64,000 nucleotides of DNA, taken from NCBI GenBank assembly GCA_964559865.1, contig CAZLJD010000035.1, positions 62,001 through 126,000 on the forward strand, in the 5' to 3' direction. The stretch is from JAGHAJ01 sp964559865 [NCBI: uncultured Synergistota bacterium] (GTDB lineage: Bacteria; Synergistota; JAGHAJ01). This document shows, piece by piece, positions 17,740 to 25,911 of this stretch (position 1 is the first letter of the stretch; the number at the start of each line of letters is the position of its first letter). Position numbers and translations under genes: made by a program. The notes under the pieces were generated by a model. The model saw only the letters and a list, made by a program, of their open reading frames with translations, did not search any database and was not told the DNA's origin.

Positions 17740-18566
17740 AAGTGTTGCAGTGTGGATACCCGAGATCTGGGAATTACCTTTTATGGAAGATACTGAGGAG
17801 ATGTCAGGAAATGGTCGGAGAGTACAGTAGCTTTAGTACAAGGAGTGGGATAGGAAGCTTGGTCGAAAAGATTTATAAGGTTTTGGGATTGAAGCCTTAT
17901 TTTAACGAAGTTTTTGAAATGGATGAGATTGAGGTGAAGGATGGAGATATCTATTTTTACAAGGTTTTGCGGGAAGATGGTGTACTTTCTTCTTTTTTGG
18001 ATGTTGATCTGAATCTTTTGTTTTCTGTCTCATCTCTGGTTTGGTCGCATACTTCTCCAGATGTATTAGATAAATGCGATGTTTTAGAATATTTTGATAA
18101 GCGATTTTACATACTTAGAGACGGTAGAGCAGTGATTAACTCTCTTATGCATCATGTGGTTAGGAAAGAGGTGCTCTCCACTTATCCTATTTACAAATAT
18201 GTGACCGTAGATGAAGTGTATGGTGATTTCTCTCTTTTTAGGAGGTATGTTTCTGCGTGGGAAAGGCATGTGAGTTCTTTTTTAGCTATGAGAGATAAGT
18301 TTACTCTGATTAGATTTGAAGATTTAACTCGTAGCTGTGTTGGAATGAAGGTTATACTATCTACTTTTGGATTGGAAAAGATGTTAGAGAGTTTTATGAG
18401 TGAATTCTCATTTTCTAATATGAAGAAGAGCGCTTCTACTCATTTACGAAAAGGGGACGATAATGATTGGAGGAATTTTTTTACAGATGGGCATAAAGAT
18501 ATATTTAAAGAGATAGCAGGAAATTTGCTGGTGAAACTTGGATATGAAAAAGATTTTAATTGGTAG
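17736..18566 (+). CDS. Sulfotransferase-like protein
   Basis: The 276-residue protein opens with MKVLQCGYPRSGNYLLWKIL, which matches the PAPS 5'-phosphosulfate loop (PxSGxxxL), and has a later 3'-phosphate-binding-like segment ERFYILRDGRAVINSLMHH around residue 125 and LIRFEDLTRS near residue 195. It probably adds sulfate from PAPS to a glycan or lipid. No PAPS-synthesis gene is nearby. The coding sequence is visibly more AT-rich than the upstream housekeeping genes, hinting at recent acquisition. Its ATG overlaps the preceding stop (ATGA). Confidence 0.75.
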   Translation: MKVLQCGYPRSGNYLLWKILRRCQEMVGEYSSFSTRSGIGSLVEKIYKVLGLKPYFNEVFEMDEIEVKDGDIYFYKVLREDGVLSSFLDVDLNLLFSVSSLVWSHTSPDVLDKCDVLEYFDKRFYILRDGRAVINSLMHHVVRKEVLSTYPIYKYVTVDEVYGDFSLFRRYVSAWERHVSSFLAMRDKFTLIRFEDLTRSCVGMKVILSTFGLEKMLESFMSEFSFSNMKKSASTHLRKGDDNDWRNFFTDGHKDIFKEIAGNLLVKLGYEKDFNW

Positions 18567-18571
18567 GGAAG

Positions 18572-18632
18572 CACTTCATAATCTAATATCTGACCAAAAG
18601 CATGTTTTGGGTATTTCTTTGGTTATGAAGTG
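18572..18632. repeat. Nested inverted repeat between sulfotransferase and glycosyltransferase genes
   Basis: The outer arms CACTTCATAA (18572-18581) and TTATGAAGTG (18623-18632) are perfect complements, and an inner hairpin CCAAAA/TTTTGG (18594-18599, 18605-18610) sits within them. No U-tract follows, so it is not a standard terminator. The motif TATGAAGTG recurs once in the next intergenic gap, near 19758. It could be an RNA structure or the relic of a small mobile element. Confidence 0.5.
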
Positions 18633-18675
18633 AGATGGGTGTTACATAGAAGGAGTAGGGAGGGAGAAATAGGAG

Positions 18676-19725
18676 ATGGATGAGCCTATTGTCAGCGTAA
18701 TTATACCTGTGTATAACAGGGAAAGTTTTTTAGGTAGGGCAATAGGGAGTGTTTTAGGTCAAAGTTATGGGGATTTTGAGCTTATAGTGGTAGATGATGG
18801 TTCTACGGATAATACACCAGAAGTAGCGTTAAGCTTTAAGGATAGTAGGATGATTTATGTGCGGTGTAATGAGAATAGAGGTGTATCTGTTGCAAGGAAT
18901 AGGGGAATAGCCATTTCGAGAGGTAAGTATCTGGCTTTTTTAGATAGTGATGATGAGTGGTTACCGGGGAAGCTTGAAAAGCAGGTAAGGGTGATGAATG
19001 AAAGCCCCCCTGAGGTTGGGGTAATATATACGGGCTATTTGCAGTTGATGGATAAAGAAGTTACTGAGAGTCCTTTTTTGTCCGTAGTGAGAATAACAGA
19101 AGGAAATATACATGAAGAGCTTTTAAGGGGTGACTTTGTTCTTATATCTTCTGCTTTGGTGAGGAGAGAGGTAGTGAAGAGGGTAGGTGGTTTTGACGAG
19201 TTGCTTCTTAGTGCTGAAGTTTGGGACTTTTGGTTGAGAGTTTCCAAAGAGTATGTTTTTAGATTTTTAAGGGACCCCTTGGTGAAGAGGTATATTCATA
19301 GTAGCAATATAAGCTCCAGTTTTACTGATTCTGCGAGAATTGAGATTGAAGGAGTAAGGAAGTATCTTTGTCAGAAATATTCGCAAGAACTTGGCATGTT
19401 AAGAGATGATATGGAACAGCTGGGGGAATACGGTGGTATAAATGTACTTTTTAATAGCATTCGAAATGAGGGTAGATGTGTAGTTGTATTTGGTGCGAGT
19501 GCCCGGGGTAGGGGTGTTCTTAGATATTTAAAGAGTAAAGGTATAAGGTGTAAGTTTTTTGTGGACAACGACAAGAAGAAGTGGGGAAAAGTTGTTGATG
19601 GGCTCGAGGTTAAACCCCCTGATAGTATTAGCAAAGATGATGTGGTATTTGTGGCAAGTGCTTGGTGTAGAGAGATATTAAGCCAGCTTGAGGAGATGGG
19701 AGTGAAAAAGCGCTTCGTGGTTTAA
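18676..19725 (+). CDS. GT2 glycosyltransferase with C-terminal Rossmann-like domain
   Basis: Residues 5-230 form a GT-A glycosyltransferase family 2 domain: VSVIIPVYNRESFLGRAIGS, LIVVDDGSTDNTPE, and FLDSDDEWLPGKLEKQ with the metal-binding DSD. Residues 260-349 form a distinct domain starting CVVVFGASARGRGVLRYL, with KFFVDNDKKKWG and DDVVFVASAWCREIL, resembling a small nucleotide-binding Rossmann fold. The same extra domain occurs at the N-terminus of the next gene. The protein likely adds a sugar during surface-glycan assembly; donor and acceptor are unknown. GGAG precedes the ATG. Confidence 0.88.
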   Translation: MDEPIVSVIIPVYNRESFLGRAIGSVLGQSYGDFELIVVDDGSTDNTPEVALSFKDSRMIYVRCNENRGVSVARNRGIAISRGKYLAFLDSDDEWLPGKLEKQVRVMNESPPEVGVIYTGYLQLMDKEVTESPFLSVVRITEGNIHEELLRGDFVLISSALVRREVVKRVGGFDELLLSAEVWDFWLRVSKEYVFRFLRDPLVKRYIHSSNISSSFTDSARIEIEGVRKYLCQKYSQELGMLRDDMEQLGEYGGINVLFNSIRNEGRCVVVFGASARGRGVLRYLKSKGIRCKFFVDNDKKKWGKVVDGLEVKPPDSISKDDVVFVASAWCREILSQLEEMGVKKRFVV

Positions 19726-19833
19726 CTAGAGGTATGTTTTGATATTCCCCAAATATGAAGTGGCGTATACATAACCTAAAGTGTAGTTGTTTTGTTAGTG
19801 AAAAGTTATATTGTAGTTTGTTGAGGTGGTACC

Positions 19834-20931
19834 ATGGATGTGCGGGCTTTTTATCGGTATGTTGGAGAGCTTGTAGATGAAAGTACATGGCATTTCAAAA
19901 ATAAGAGCAGTGTGAAGAAGAGCTTGGATGCTGTGAAGGATCGGGAAATTCCTGTTGTTATTTGGGGTGCAAGCAGCGGCGGAAAACGAGTACTTTCTGC
20001 TCTTAGGGACTATGGTGTTTCTGTTAAGTATTTTGTCGATAGTGATCCGCTCAAGTGGGGTAGTAGGGTAAGTGGATTGGAGGTAAAAGACCCAAATTCT
20101 CTTCAAAGAGATGAGGTTGTCGTGATAGGGAGTGTATACGAGAAGGAGATGGTTCAGGTCTTAAAGGGGAAGGGTATAAGATATGTTTCGGGTGTGCTTG
20201 GTTTATTGGAGTTTAGCATAGATGGGAGGTTGCTTTTGGAGAAGCGAGACCTCCTGTTTGAGGTGTGGCAAATGCTGTCTGACGACGAGAGCAGAGATAC
20301 ATTTGTGAAGGTGCTGGTTTATGCGGTAGATGGGGACGCTTCTAAGATTGCTGTATCTCGATACAGACAGTATTTTCATCCACTCGTTAGGCCGGTGGGT
20401 GGAGATATTGTAGTGGATGGTGGAGCCTATAATGGTGATACTGTGTTGGGGGTAGTTGGAGAAGTTGGTAAGGATGTTGTGATATTTGCCTTCGAACCGG
20501 AAGAGGAGAACTATCGGGAGTTGGTGGATAATACGAAGCACTTGGAAAACTGTGTTACAGTCAGAGCAGGGCTGTGGAGTGCGAGTAAGAGGTTGAAGTT
20601 TAGGGGAAAGGGTGTTAACGGCCATGTGGTTGATGATGGTGATGGTTATTTTGTGGATGTGGTTTCTCTGGATTCGTTTTTCGGTGGCAGGGAGGAGATT
20701 CCCACTTTGATAAAGATGGATATAGAAGGTGCTGAAGTGGAGGCGTTGAAGGGGGCAAAAGATATCATAGTGCGGTACAAACCGAAGCTTCAGATATCAG
20801 TTTATCATAGGACATCTCATTTGTGGGAAGTCCCCTTGATGCTTAAGGAGTGGGTCCCTGAGTACAAGGTGTTTTTTGGGCATCATAGAATGAACTGGTG
20901 GGATAGTGTTTTGTACTGCACTGTTGGGTAG
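19834..20931 (+). CDS. FkbM-family methyltransferase with N-terminal Rossmann-like domain
   Basis: The 365-residue protein has two parts. Residues 40-130 (VVIWGASSGGKRVLSALRD, KYFVDSDPLKWGS, DEVVVIGSVYEKEM) match the C-terminal domain of the preceding glycosyltransferase. Residues 185-365 form an S-adenosylmethionine methyltransferase of the FkbM type with IVVDGGAYNGDTVLGV, FAFEPEEENYREL and TLIKMDIEGAEVEALKGA. It likely O-methylates a sugar of the surface glycan. The ATG has GAGGTGG at ideal distance. Confidence 0.87.
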   Translation: MDVRAFYRYVGELVDESTWHFKNKSSVKKSLDAVKDREIPVVIWGASSGGKRVLSALRDYGVSVKYFVDSDPLKWGSRVSGLEVKDPNSLQRDEVVVIGSVYEKEMVQVLKGKGIRYVSGVLGLLEFSIDGRLLLEKRDLLFEVWQMLSDDESRDTFVKVLVYAVDGDASKIAVSRYRQYFHPLVRPVGGDIVVDGGAYNGDTVLGVVGEVGKDVVIFAFEPEEENYRELVDNTKHLENCVTVRAGLWSASKRLKFRGKGVNGHVVDDGDGYFVDVVSLDSFFGGREEIPTLIKMDIEGAEVEALKGAKDIIVRYKPKLQISVYHRTSHLWEVPLMLKEWVPEYKVFFGHHRMNWWDSVLYCTVG

Positions 20932-20941
20932 GGGGTGGTTT

Positions 20942-21742
20942 ATGGTGTTAACTGAGATTGCGAGGGATGTGAGGAGACTGATTGTGCTTTCCATATATCA
21001 TGGTGGTTCAGGCCATCCTGGTGGATCTCTGTCCATTGTAGAGTTGCTCGTTTACCTCTACTTTGAGGAGATGCGGATAAGCGATTTGAATGATCCCTAT
21101 AGGGACAGGTTTGTGCTCTCCAAGGGGCATGGATGTCCTGCTTTGTATGCTGTGCTTTCGAAGAAGGGGTTTATAAGTGAGGATGAGCTGTGGAAACTCA
21201 GGCACACTGGGGCACTCCTTCAGGGACATCCGGAAGTGGGAATACCGGGTATAGAGGCAGCTTCTGGCTCTTTAGGGCAGGGCTTTTCTGCTGCTCTTGG
21301 TATGGCAATAGGAGGAAAGAGGCTGAACAAACCTTTTAGGGTTTATACCATTCTGGGTGATGGTGAATGCAATGAGGGGGAAGTGTGGGAAGGTGCAATG
21401 TTTGGGGTGCATCACGAACTTGACAACCTGGTTGCTGTGGTTGATTATAACGGGCTTCAGAGTGATGATAGGTGTGATAACATAACGGCATTAGGAGATT
21501 TGGCGTCCAAGTGGAGGGCGTTTGGGTGGAATGTAATTGAGATAGATGGACATGACTTTGAGGAGATAAGGTATGCATTTGATAGAGCGAAGAGAACTAA
21601 AAATGTGCCAACCTGCATTGTAGCACATACTGTTAAAGGAAAAGGCATATCTTTCATGGAAGATAACCCGAAGTGGCACGGTAGCAGAACTTTGACAGAT
21701 GAGGAACTGGAGTTGGCACTTAAGGAGATTGATGAGAGATGA
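20942..21742 (+). CDS. Transketolase, N-terminal (TPP-binding) subunit
   Basis: This 266-residue half-transketolase carries SGHPGGSLS, LSKGHGCPALYAVL and the thiamine-diphosphate motif GDGECNEGEVWEG followed by VVDYNGLQ. It forms an active enzyme with the C-terminal subunit encoded next (ATGA overlap). ATG 20942 is preferred over the longer frame from 20906 because GGGGGTGG lies just before it. Placement inside a glycan cluster rather than with pentose-phosphate genes suggests transfer of a two-carbon unit during synthesis of an unusual sugar; this is inference. Confidence 0.92.
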   Translation: MVLTEIARDVRRLIVLSIYHGGSGHPGGSLSIVELLVYLYFEEMRISDLNDPYRDRFVLSKGHGCPALYAVLSKKGFISEDELWKLRHTGALLQGHPEVGIPGIEAASGSLGQGFSAALGMAIGGKRLNKPFRVYTILGDGECNEGEVWEGAMFGVHHELDNLVAVVDYNGLQSDDRCDNITALGDLASKWRAFGWNVIEIDGHDFEEIRYAFDRAKRTKNVPTCIVAHTVKGKGISFMEDNPKWHGSRTLTDEELELALKEIDER

Positions 21743-22653
21743 TACCGTTAAGAGATGCGTTCGGAAAGTATCTTTTAGAGATTGCGGAGAAGAGGGATGA
21801 CTTTTTTGTTCTGGATGCTGATGTGGCAGGTGGAACATGTACGCACTGGTTCAGAGATACGCATCCTGAGAGGTTTGTGGAGTGTGGTATAGCAGAACAG
21901 AACATGTTTGGAGTTGCAGCCGGTTTGTCAACGGTAGGGATTGTCCCTGTAGTGACTACATATGGCGTCTTTGCCTCTATGAGAGCGATAGAACAGGCAA
22001 GAAATGCAATTGCATATCCCAGATTCAATGTAAAGATTGTTGCGTCTCATCCGGGAATAGATGTAGGACCAGATGGAGCTACGCATCAGGCTGTGGAAGA
22101 CTTGGCTATTTACAGATCTATTCCTAACTTCGTTGTTCTATCCCCTGCTGATGAGATAGAACTTAAGAGGTGTGTAGACTTTATGCTTGACTACGATGGA
22201 CCTGTATATATGAGAACAGGTAGGAGTCCTGTGCCGAATGTTCACTCTGCTGGGTATAGCTTTGTGTTGGGTGCTCCTGATGTAATGAGAAGGGGTAAGA
22301 GAATAGCCCTGTTCACTACGGGGATTACCACGCACCGGGCTTTGCCCACCGCAGAAAAGTATGATACATGGCTCGTGAATGTTCCTACATTGAAGCCAGT
22401 GAACGGGAATGAGTTTGCAGAGATACTGAGGCAGGTGGAGGTTGCTATTACGGTTGAGGACCATAATGTATTTAATGGTTTGGGGTCTATGATAGCCGAT
22501 GTAATCGCTGAGTATGGTATGGGTGTGAAATTGATAAAGCTTGGTATCAATGATCTCTTTGGAAAGTCTGGAGACCCTCTGGAGCTTGCTGAGTTGTATG
22601 GCATAGACCCTAATTCCATAGAGAAAGCGGTGAGAGAATGTGTGGGAGAGTAG
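21739..22653 (+). CDS. Transketolase, C-terminal (pyrimidine-binding) subunit
   Basis: This 304-residue subunit has the pyrimidine-binding domain with VECGIAEQNMFGVAAGL (the Glu activates TPP) and the C-terminal Rossmann-like domain (RIALFTTGITTHRAL, VAITVEDHNVFNGLG). It completes the split transketolase begun by the upstream gene. Proteins of this layout occur both as general transketolases and as sugar-cluster-specific enzymes. Confidence 0.92.
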   Translation: MIPLRDAFGKYLLEIAEKRDDFFVLDADVAGGTCTHWFRDTHPERFVECGIAEQNMFGVAAGLSTVGIVPVVTTYGVFASMRAIEQARNAIAYPRFNVKIVASHPGIDVGPDGATHQAVEDLAIYRSIPNFVVLSPADEIELKRCVDFMLDYDGPVYMRTGRSPVPNVHSAGYSFVLGAPDVMRRGKRIALFTTGITTHRALPTAEKYDTWLVNVPTLKPVNGNEFAEILRQVEVAITVEDHNVFNGLGSMIADVIAEYGMGVKLIKLGINDLFGKSGDPLELAELYGIDPNSIEKAVRECVGE

Positions 22654-23390
22654 CTCTTGTTACCGGAGGCAGCAGAGGGATAGGACGGGCTATAGTGGAA
22701 GAACTTGCCCTTGAGGGTTATAAGGTGGCGTTTACCTATAATTCAAGAGAAGACAGGGCAAAGGAGTTGGTGCAGACTCTTGCAGACAGAGGTCTTGAGG
22801 CAAGATACTTTCAGCTTGAACAGGCTGAAAGAGAGAGTGTGAGAAGTGTGGTAAAGGCTACCGTTGATGCCTTTGGCAGGGTTGATATTCTCGTTAACAA
22901 TGCAGCTATTTCTCAAGAAAAACCGTTTGACACAATAACTGATGACGATTGGGAGAGGATGTTGAAGGTGAATCTTCAGGGACCTTTTATGCTGATTCAA
23001 GAAGTTTTGCCTTTCATGTTGAGTAGGAAGTGGGGGAGAATTGTGAACATTGTTTCAATAGGTGGGCAGTGGGGTGGCTTTAATCAGGTTCACTATGCTG
23101 CATCTAAGGCAGCTTTGATAAGTTTGACTCACTCGATCGCTAAGATATACTCAAGACAGGGCATAACCTCTAATGCTGTTTCTCCCGGACTTGTGCTTAC
23201 GGATATGTCCTCACCCGAATTGGCGACCGAACAGGGTATGCGTAAGGTAAAGAACATACCTTTGGGGAGGGTTGCACATACGCATGAGGTCGCAAAAGTA
23301 GTAGCCTTCCTCGTGAGTGAGGATGCTTCTTATATAACGGGGCAAACCATAAATGTCAATGGGGGAATGCTGTTTAGTCATGGGGTATAA
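22638..23390 (+). CDS. Short-chain dehydrogenase/reductase (FabG-like)
   Basis: This is a classical 250-residue SDR: cofactor loop ALVTGGSRGIGRAI, NNAAISQ, catalytic serine in NIVSIGGQWGG, catalytic Tyr-x-x-x-Lys in HYAASKAAL, and NAVSPGLVLTDM. It reads like FabG but has no acyl-carrier or fatty-acid neighbours. Following a transketolase, it is more likely to reduce a keto-sugar. The ATG overlaps the transketolase gene by 16 bp. Arg at TYNSRED after beta-2 suggests NADPH preference (inference). Confidence 0.88.
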   Translation: MCGRVALVTGGSRGIGRAIVEELALEGYKVAFTYNSREDRAKELVQTLADRGLEARYFQLEQAERESVRSVVKATVDAFGRVDILVNNAAISQEKPFDTITDDDWERMLKVNLQGPFMLIQEVLPFMLSRKWGRIVNIVSIGGQWGGFNQVHYAASKAALISLTHSIAKIYSRQGITSNAVSPGLVLTDMSSPELATEQGMRKVKNIPLGRVAHTHEVAKVVAFLVSEDASYITGQTINVNGGMLFSHGV

Positions 23391-24609
23391 AAGGCTTCTT
23401 GTCCTCGGCACTGGTGTGGATCAGGTGCCCGGGATAAAGAGAGCGAAAGAGATGGGGCTTTATGTTGTGGGACTGGATGCTAACCCTGAGAGTGCAGGCA
23501 AATCTCTTGTTGATGAATTTTACCCTGTTAGCGTTAAGAGTTTGGGTGATGTCAGGGAGTTTGTTAGTGATTATCGAGGTGGTAAGATAGATGGTGTTGT
23601 GGCTTTTGGCGTTGACATACCAGATGTCCTTGCAATGGCGTCGGAGATGCTGGGTTTGACCTACTATGTTGATTTTAAATCTGCGCTCTTGTCTAAGGAT
23701 AAATATCTTGCAAAGGAGCGTATGAGGGAGTATGGTGTTAACTTGCCCGAGTATAGAAAGGTTGAAACTTTGGAGGAGTTAAAGAGGAGTGTTAAGGATT
23801 TTGGTTATCCTTGTGTGCTTAAGCCGGTGGATAACAGTGGAGCAAGAGGCGTTTTGAGACTGACTAAGGGTGTGGATCTGGCGTGGGCTTATGCCTTTTC
23901 GAGGGGTTACTCAAAGCGTAAGTATTTAATAGTTGAACGGTTTTTGCCGGGCGTTCAGATAAGCACGGAGAGTTTTGTGGTGAATGGTGAGGTTTATACG
24001 GTAGGATTGTCTGAAAGGAACTATGAGTATATGGAGATGTTTTCCCCGTTTATAGTGGAAAATGGGGGAGATTTGCCGCCACTTTCCGTAAGTAGGGAGT
24101 GGATTCCTGCCATAGATGTTGAGCTTAAGAAAGCAGCAAGGGCTTTTGGTGTCAGTAATGGGATTATTAAGGGTGATGTCGTTATCGATGAAGATAAAGT
24201 TTATATAATAGAAGTAGCTTTGCGTTTGTCTGGAGGGCACTTTTCGTCTATTGAGATACCACTTAATACGGGCATAGACTTTTTGGGGAATGCCATAAGG
24301 ATGGCATTAGGGGAAGATGTAGATGTTTCGACTCTTGTTTATGAGCCTAAGCGGTTTGTTTCTTTGAGATACCTGTTTCCGTATAAGACGGGTATTTTGG
24401 AAGAAGTAAAGTTTCCTGAGTGGATGGAGGGGCATTCAGGTGTTTATGCATATGGCCTTTATTCTGGGAGAGGGGATAAGGTCTCCTATCCGGTGAAAGA
24501 CCACACGGAGAGATTGGGGTATTTTGTAGTGTTTTCTGAGGGCAGCAGAGATGAAGTTGTTGATCTTGTGAAGCGTATCTACGACGATGTGGTTTTGCGG
24601 ATACGATAA
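23380..24609 (+). CDS. ATP-grasp enzyme (carbamoyl-phosphate-synthase-like ligase)
   Basis: The 409-residue protein has the three-part ATP-grasp layout: a pre-ATP-grasp Rossmann domain (KRLLVLGTGVDQVPGIKRAK), the ATP-binding lid (YPCVLKPVDNSGARGVLRL, residues about 140-160), and the metal-binding segment YIIEVALRLSGGHFSS near residue 280. Such enzymes form amide, ester or thioester bonds through acyl phosphates. In this cluster it might join an amino acid or acid to a sugar. ATG 23380 gives a standard N-terminus overlapping the SDR by 11 bp; ATG 23353 is an alternative. Confidence 0.85.
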   Translation: MGYKRLLVLGTGVDQVPGIKRAKEMGLYVVGLDANPESAGKSLVDEFYPVSVKSLGDVREFVSDYRGGKIDGVVAFGVDIPDVLAMASEMLGLTYYVDFKSALLSKDKYLAKERMREYGVNLPEYRKVETLEELKRSVKDFGYPCVLKPVDNSGARGVLRLTKGVDLAWAYAFSRGYSKRKYLIVERFLPGVQISTESFVVNGEVYTVGLSERNYEYMEMFSPFIVENGGDLPPLSVSREWIPAIDVELKKAARAFGVSNGIIKGDVVIDEDKVYIIEVALRLSGGHFSSIEIPLNTGIDFLGNAIRMALGEDVDVSTLVYEPKRFVSLRYLFPYKTGILEEVKFPEWMEGHSGVYAYGLYSGRGDKVSYPVKDHTERLGYFVVFSEGSRDEVVDLVKRIYDDVVLRIR

Positions 24610-24628
24610 AGTGGATTGTCCCGGTTTG

Positions 24629-24637
24629 TGGTATAAT
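24629..24637 (+). promoter_or_regulatory. Extended -10 promoter upstream of pseB
   Basis: TGGTATAAT is a perfect -10 hexamer with the TGn extension, 36 bp before the pseB start. No good -35 is visible, as is common for extended -10 promoters. It would allow pseB to be expressed apart from the upstream cluster. Confidence 0.5.
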
Positions 24638-24672
24638 TTGAATGACTGGAGGCTGTTGATGGGGGTAGGTGC

Positions 24673-25674
24673 ATGTTTGATGGTAAGGCAATTTTGATAA
24701 CGGGTGGAACCGGGAGCTTTGGTAGAAAATTCGTTGAATTGCTTTTGAGTAGATATAAGCCTAAGAGAGTTGTTGTGTATTCGAGGGATGAGTTTAAACA
24801 GTTTGAGATGTCACAGGTGTTCAATGCGAAGTGTATGCGGTATTTTATAGGTGATGTGCGTGATAGAGATAGGTTGAGGAGGGCTATGGAAAACATAGAT
24901 TATGTGATACACGCTGCGGCACTTAAGCAGGTTCCGGTAGCCGAATACAATCCTATGGAGGCGATCAAGACCAACATCTTGGGTGCAAATAATGTTATAG
25001 ATACAGCTATAGACATGGGTATTAAGAAGGTTATAGCCCTTTCCACTGACAAGGCAGTAAACCCCATAAACCTATACGGTGCAACGAAGCTGGCAAGCGA
25101 TAAACTGTTTATTGCGGCGAACAACATGAAAGGAGCAAGAGACATAAAGTTCAGTATTGTTAGGTACGGAAATGTAATGGCTTCGAGAGGGAGTGTAATA
25201 CCGCTGTTTCAGAAACTTGCAAGACAGGGAGTAAAAAGGCTTCCTATTACACATCCAGAGATGACGAGGTTTTGGATAACGCTTGATGAGGCTGTGGACT
25301 TCGTTATGAGGTGCTTTGAGACCATGAAAGGCGGGGAGGTATTCGTTCCCAAGATTCCTTCTATGAAGATAACAGATCTTGCACGAGCCATCTTACCGGA
25401 TGCCGAGTTTGAGGTGGTGGGCATAAGGCCGGGGGAGAAACTTCATGAGACGCTCGTTTCCGTGGACGAATCCTTTAACACACTGGAGTTTAAAGAGTAC
25501 TATGTAATTGTCCCTTCGATCACCTTTACTGGAAGGCCTGAGTACCAGATCAATGTTTGGGGAGAGAAGGGCGTGAAGAAGGAGTATGGCTTTGTCTTTT
25601 CCTCGAATAAAAACGATAGGTGGCTTACGGTGGAGGATATAAGAAGTAAGCTGAAAAGCGTAAAGATAGATTAA
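24673..25674 (+). CDS. pseB: UDP-N-acetylglucosamine 4,6-dehydratase (inverting)
   Basis: The 333-residue enzyme of the extended SDR family closely matches PseB/FlaA1: AILITGGTGSFGRKFVELLL, YSRDEFKQFEMSQ, HAAALKQVPVAEYNPMEAI, the catalytic region ALSTDKAVNPINLYGATK (Lys replaces the Tyr of other SDRs), and GIRPGEKLHETL. It turns UDP-GlcNAc into the 4-keto-6-deoxy sugar that begins pseudaminate and related pathways. The expected aminotransferase and acetyltransferase partners are absent from the window. A terminator-like hairpin follows. Confidence 0.94.
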   Translation: MFDGKAILITGGTGSFGRKFVELLLSRYKPKRVVVYSRDEFKQFEMSQVFNAKCMRYFIGDVRDRDRLRRAMENIDYVIHAAALKQVPVAEYNPMEAIKTNILGANNVIDTAIDMGIKKVIALSTDKAVNPINLYGATKLASDKLFIAANNMKGARDIKFSIVRYGNVMASRGSVIPLFQKLARQGVKRLPITHPEMTRFWITLDEAVDFVMRCFETMKGGEVFVPKIPSMKITDLARAILPDAEFEVVGIRPGEKLHETLVSVDESFNTLEFKEYYVIVPSITFTGRPEYQINVWGEKGVKKEYGFVFSSNKNDRWLTVEDIRSKLKSVKID

Positions 25675-25720
25675 GCTTTAATCCCCAGAAACCCTGCTCG
25701 AAACCCTACTTGTGCAACCT

Positions 25721-25743
25721 GCACTCAAAAGTGCGTAGTTTTT
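25721..25743 (+). terminator. Possible rho-independent terminator after pseB
   Basis: GCACT (25721-25725), a CAAA loop, and AGTGC (25730-25734) form a short hairpin, followed by GTAGTTTTT. The stem is only 5 bp. The flanking CTAC/GTAG bases could extend it with bulges. Confidence 0.45.
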
Positions 25744-25789
25744 CGTCTTACGATATGCAGGTTGAACATAGAAAATTACCAGCCTTTGT

Positions 25790-25846
25790 GCTACACTAAT
25801 TTTAGCAGATTTAGGTTTTTCAGTATATTCCTAAATTTTGTGTAGC
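25790..25846 (+). repeat. Nested inverted repeats in the pseB-livF gap
   Basis: The outer arms GCTACAC (25790-25796) and GTGTAGC (25840-25846) enclose a second pair ATTTAGG (25809-25815)/CCTAAAT (25830-25836); TTTTGTC follows. A further pair CAACCTGCA (25715-25723)/TGCAGGTTG (25756-25764) lies upstream. The 25675-25911 gap otherwise holds no gene. It may be a folded leader RNA, a terminator, or a mobile-element scar. Confidence 0.45.
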
Positions 25847-25911
25847 TTTTGTCATTAGCCAGCAGTGAGAGTCTATGATTATCAAGGAGGTGGAAGGATG
25901 AGAAAGGGTAA

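Noticed and set aside
18572-18632. CRISPR repeat or IS end
   Set aside because: There is no repeat-spacer array and no transposase frame nearby; only an isolated inverted repeat is seen.
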